From Amanita rubescens (taxonomy: Eukaryota; Basidiomycota; Agaricomycetes; Agaricales; Amanitaceae), in NCBI GenBank assembly GCA_015039365.1, contig WION01000326.1, positions 1 through 57,910 on the forward strand: a stretch of DNA of 57,910 bases, in the 5' to 3' direction. The notes beneath the pieces are model-generated. The model searched no databases. It saw only the letters and a program-made list of their open reading frames with translations, and was not told the origin of the DNA. The position numbers and the translations under genes are program-made. This document shows, one piece after another, positions 56,618 to 57,910 of this stretch. Position 1 is the first letter of the stretch. Each line of letters starts with the position of its first letter.

Positions 56618-57104
56618 GACGTTGGTGACTTGTTGGGTTGACGAAGCAAAGATGTAAATGTATGTAACCTTAGACTTGTATCTGATATCCCAGAATCCAT
56701 GATGTTGTATATGATCTAACTCGAATTCGCCTTAGTTACAGCCTCCGGTGAATAGATTTACCAGGGGAGTCAGGGCTAGTCAGGGGAGTCGGTATTCAAA
56801 TATGTCAGCTTTCCTTTCTGCACTTCGGCCCCTCTAGGCCGCCTCCAGTTCCGGAGGTTTTTTACTGATTCCAATTTCCGGCAGACACACCAACGGTGGT
56901 AGACTACAAATTCTAAAGTACTACCATCTCAGGCTGATTTTTGAACTCAAAAACGTTTATTTAAAGTGATCAACGACTCTGAACAGCCAACAAGATAGAG
57001 CCCAGTATTCATACATCGTAACAACTTCACAGACTGAGATTTATATATTGAGCTTAGGGGTAAATCAAAGATGCATGGTTGACTTGCCGACAAAAATGCC
57101 TCCA
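56618..57104. other. Intergenic, convergent 3' ends
   Basis: 487 bp between two converging genes. It contains a short GC hairpin (CCTCC...GGAGG at 56842-56857) followed by a T run, and a small direct repeat of AGGGGAGTC near 56764-56789. No gene recognised. Confidence 0.5.
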
Positions 57105-57769
57105 CTACGATTGTGAAAGCCTTTCAACTTGTTCTTCGGTAATGTCCTTCCACAAGTCGCCCTCCGAGTCCAACTCCATGATCGAGGTTACATCGAACCG
57201 ATTTCCCGCCCACGGACCGGGGGACTAGCTCCAAAGAACATCTAATGGTACAACTTGGGTCCTCCGACCAAGACGTGTTGATCAGGAGTAACGAGGCCAA
57301 GGTAAATTCCAAATCGGGTGATAGCCTTTTGTTGCGTATCTTCTCATCCAAGATACGCTTAAAATCATTGATCCGGATGTAGACATGCATAGATAAGTTG
57401 CGCAAAACATAGTCATTTGTTTCCGGCTCGAGCGGCAATTTGCTTTCGAAGAGACTGACTGGAATGTCTTTGAATTCTCTTTCAGCAAATTCGTAAAAGC
57501 GTCTCTTGGAGGTACCCATCGCTATCTAGAAGTTGATTGAATTCGGCTTGTTCTGCCTCAGTAAGCATCCCTGGGGGGCACTCCACCATATAGTCTCCAG
57601 CTGTGATGATGCGTTGGCCAGCCCAAGCGCCGATGACTGGATCGTCTCGCGATTTTTGACGAAGTAATAACTGGAGTAAGGGAAGGTAGTCCAAGATAGC
57701 TTCGGCAAGCTTGCCCACGTGCCGAGTATCACGGCGATCGATGTTGATAAGCTGGAAGTACTGACCCAT
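57105..57769 (-). CDS. Conserved Agaricomycete protein of unknown function (MGQYF family), with frame anomalies
   Basis: Start MGQYFQLINIDRRDTR at 57769, followed by GKLAEAILDYLPLLQLLL and GAWAGQRIITAGDYM, then RRFYEFAEREFKDIPVSLF, and a C-terminus PWAGNRFDVTSIMELD...DITEEQVERL ending at 57105. I recognise the opening and the WAG-x-R repeat as a family common in mushroom genomes, without known function. Two single-base corrections are needed, both in homopolymers: a G run at about 57519-57521 and a C run at about 57218-57222. The intact remainder suggests sequence error or very recent loss. Confidence 0.6.
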
Positions 57770-57910
57770 GGTACAGTTATGCGTAGAGGAAGGCAATGTT
57801 TAAGAGTAGAGAGTGTGGGAATTGAACAATGAAATGTCTGGGTCGTTCCCGCAGCACGTGACATATCCTCACGGTCGTGATATTATTATCTGTCCACGGT
57901 TTGTGAGCGC

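Noticed and set aside
56842..56865. Rho-independent terminator (GC hairpin plus T run)
   Set aside because: The hairpin and T run are real, but this terminator type is bacterial and the window is fungal; no function is claimed.
1..57910. tRNA or rRNA genes
   Set aside because: No cloverleaf-like or rRNA-like sequence was noticed by eye; a dedicated scan was not possible, so absence is not proven.

Overview
The window is nuclear DNA of a filamentous basidiomycete, most likely an Agaricomycete. The evidence is multi-exon genes with 47-58 bp introns and CTAAY/CTGAC branch sites, and a gene content (NUP188, NMD3, ATG22, MCD4, RPD3-type deacetylase, NAT purine permease, pyroglutamyl peptidase) whose sequences read as basidiomycete. 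I could not run searches, so no species is named. All exon models below were read by eye from splice signals and frame continuity.

Layout. (1) 1-12.4 kb is a nursery of a small single-domain beta-rich protein family (111-119 aa, unknown function). It has a broken copy at the left edge, five more copies to 7.8 kb, and a second divergent pair at 11.0-12.4 kb. A vacuolar ATG22-type transporter lies between the two divergent pairs. (2) 12.8-22.6 kb is conserved housekeeping sequence: NUP188, a mitochondrial-type methionine aminopeptidase, and NMD3, the last two divergent from an 89-bp gap. Another family member follows at 23 kb. (3) 24.28-29.56 kb is a complete DNA transposon with 8-bp target duplication and 25-bp terminal inverted repeats. 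It codes for an unusual protein in which a WRN-type 3'-5' exonuclease domain sits inside what looks like a DDE transposase core. A 100-bp MITE touches its right end. (4) 29.7-42.3 kb is a mosaic of segmental duplications. Two direct copies of a 3.5-kb block each carry a family gene. Between them lie a 2-kb partial copy of NUP188 and a scrap of a potassium channel gene, and NMD3 scraps lie at the block ends. A 650-bp foldback MITE has inserted in one block; the other block preserves the empty site. (5) 42.9-43.5 kb is a minisatellite. (6) 44.8-57.8 kb is ordinary gene space: MCD4, RPD3, a purine permease, a degenerate M35-like protease homologue, pyroglutamyl peptidase and an unknown conserved gene.

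Themes. The small-protein family is spreading by DNA-level tandem and segmental duplication, since copies keep introns and flanks. Every member carries a short intron in its 5' leader that ends 6-10 bp before the ATG. Housekeeping genes next to the family have been partially copied along with it. Several genes (MetAP, the M35 homologue, pyroglutamyl peptidase, the last gene) need one or more single-base corrections to read through; these may be sequence errors or real decay.
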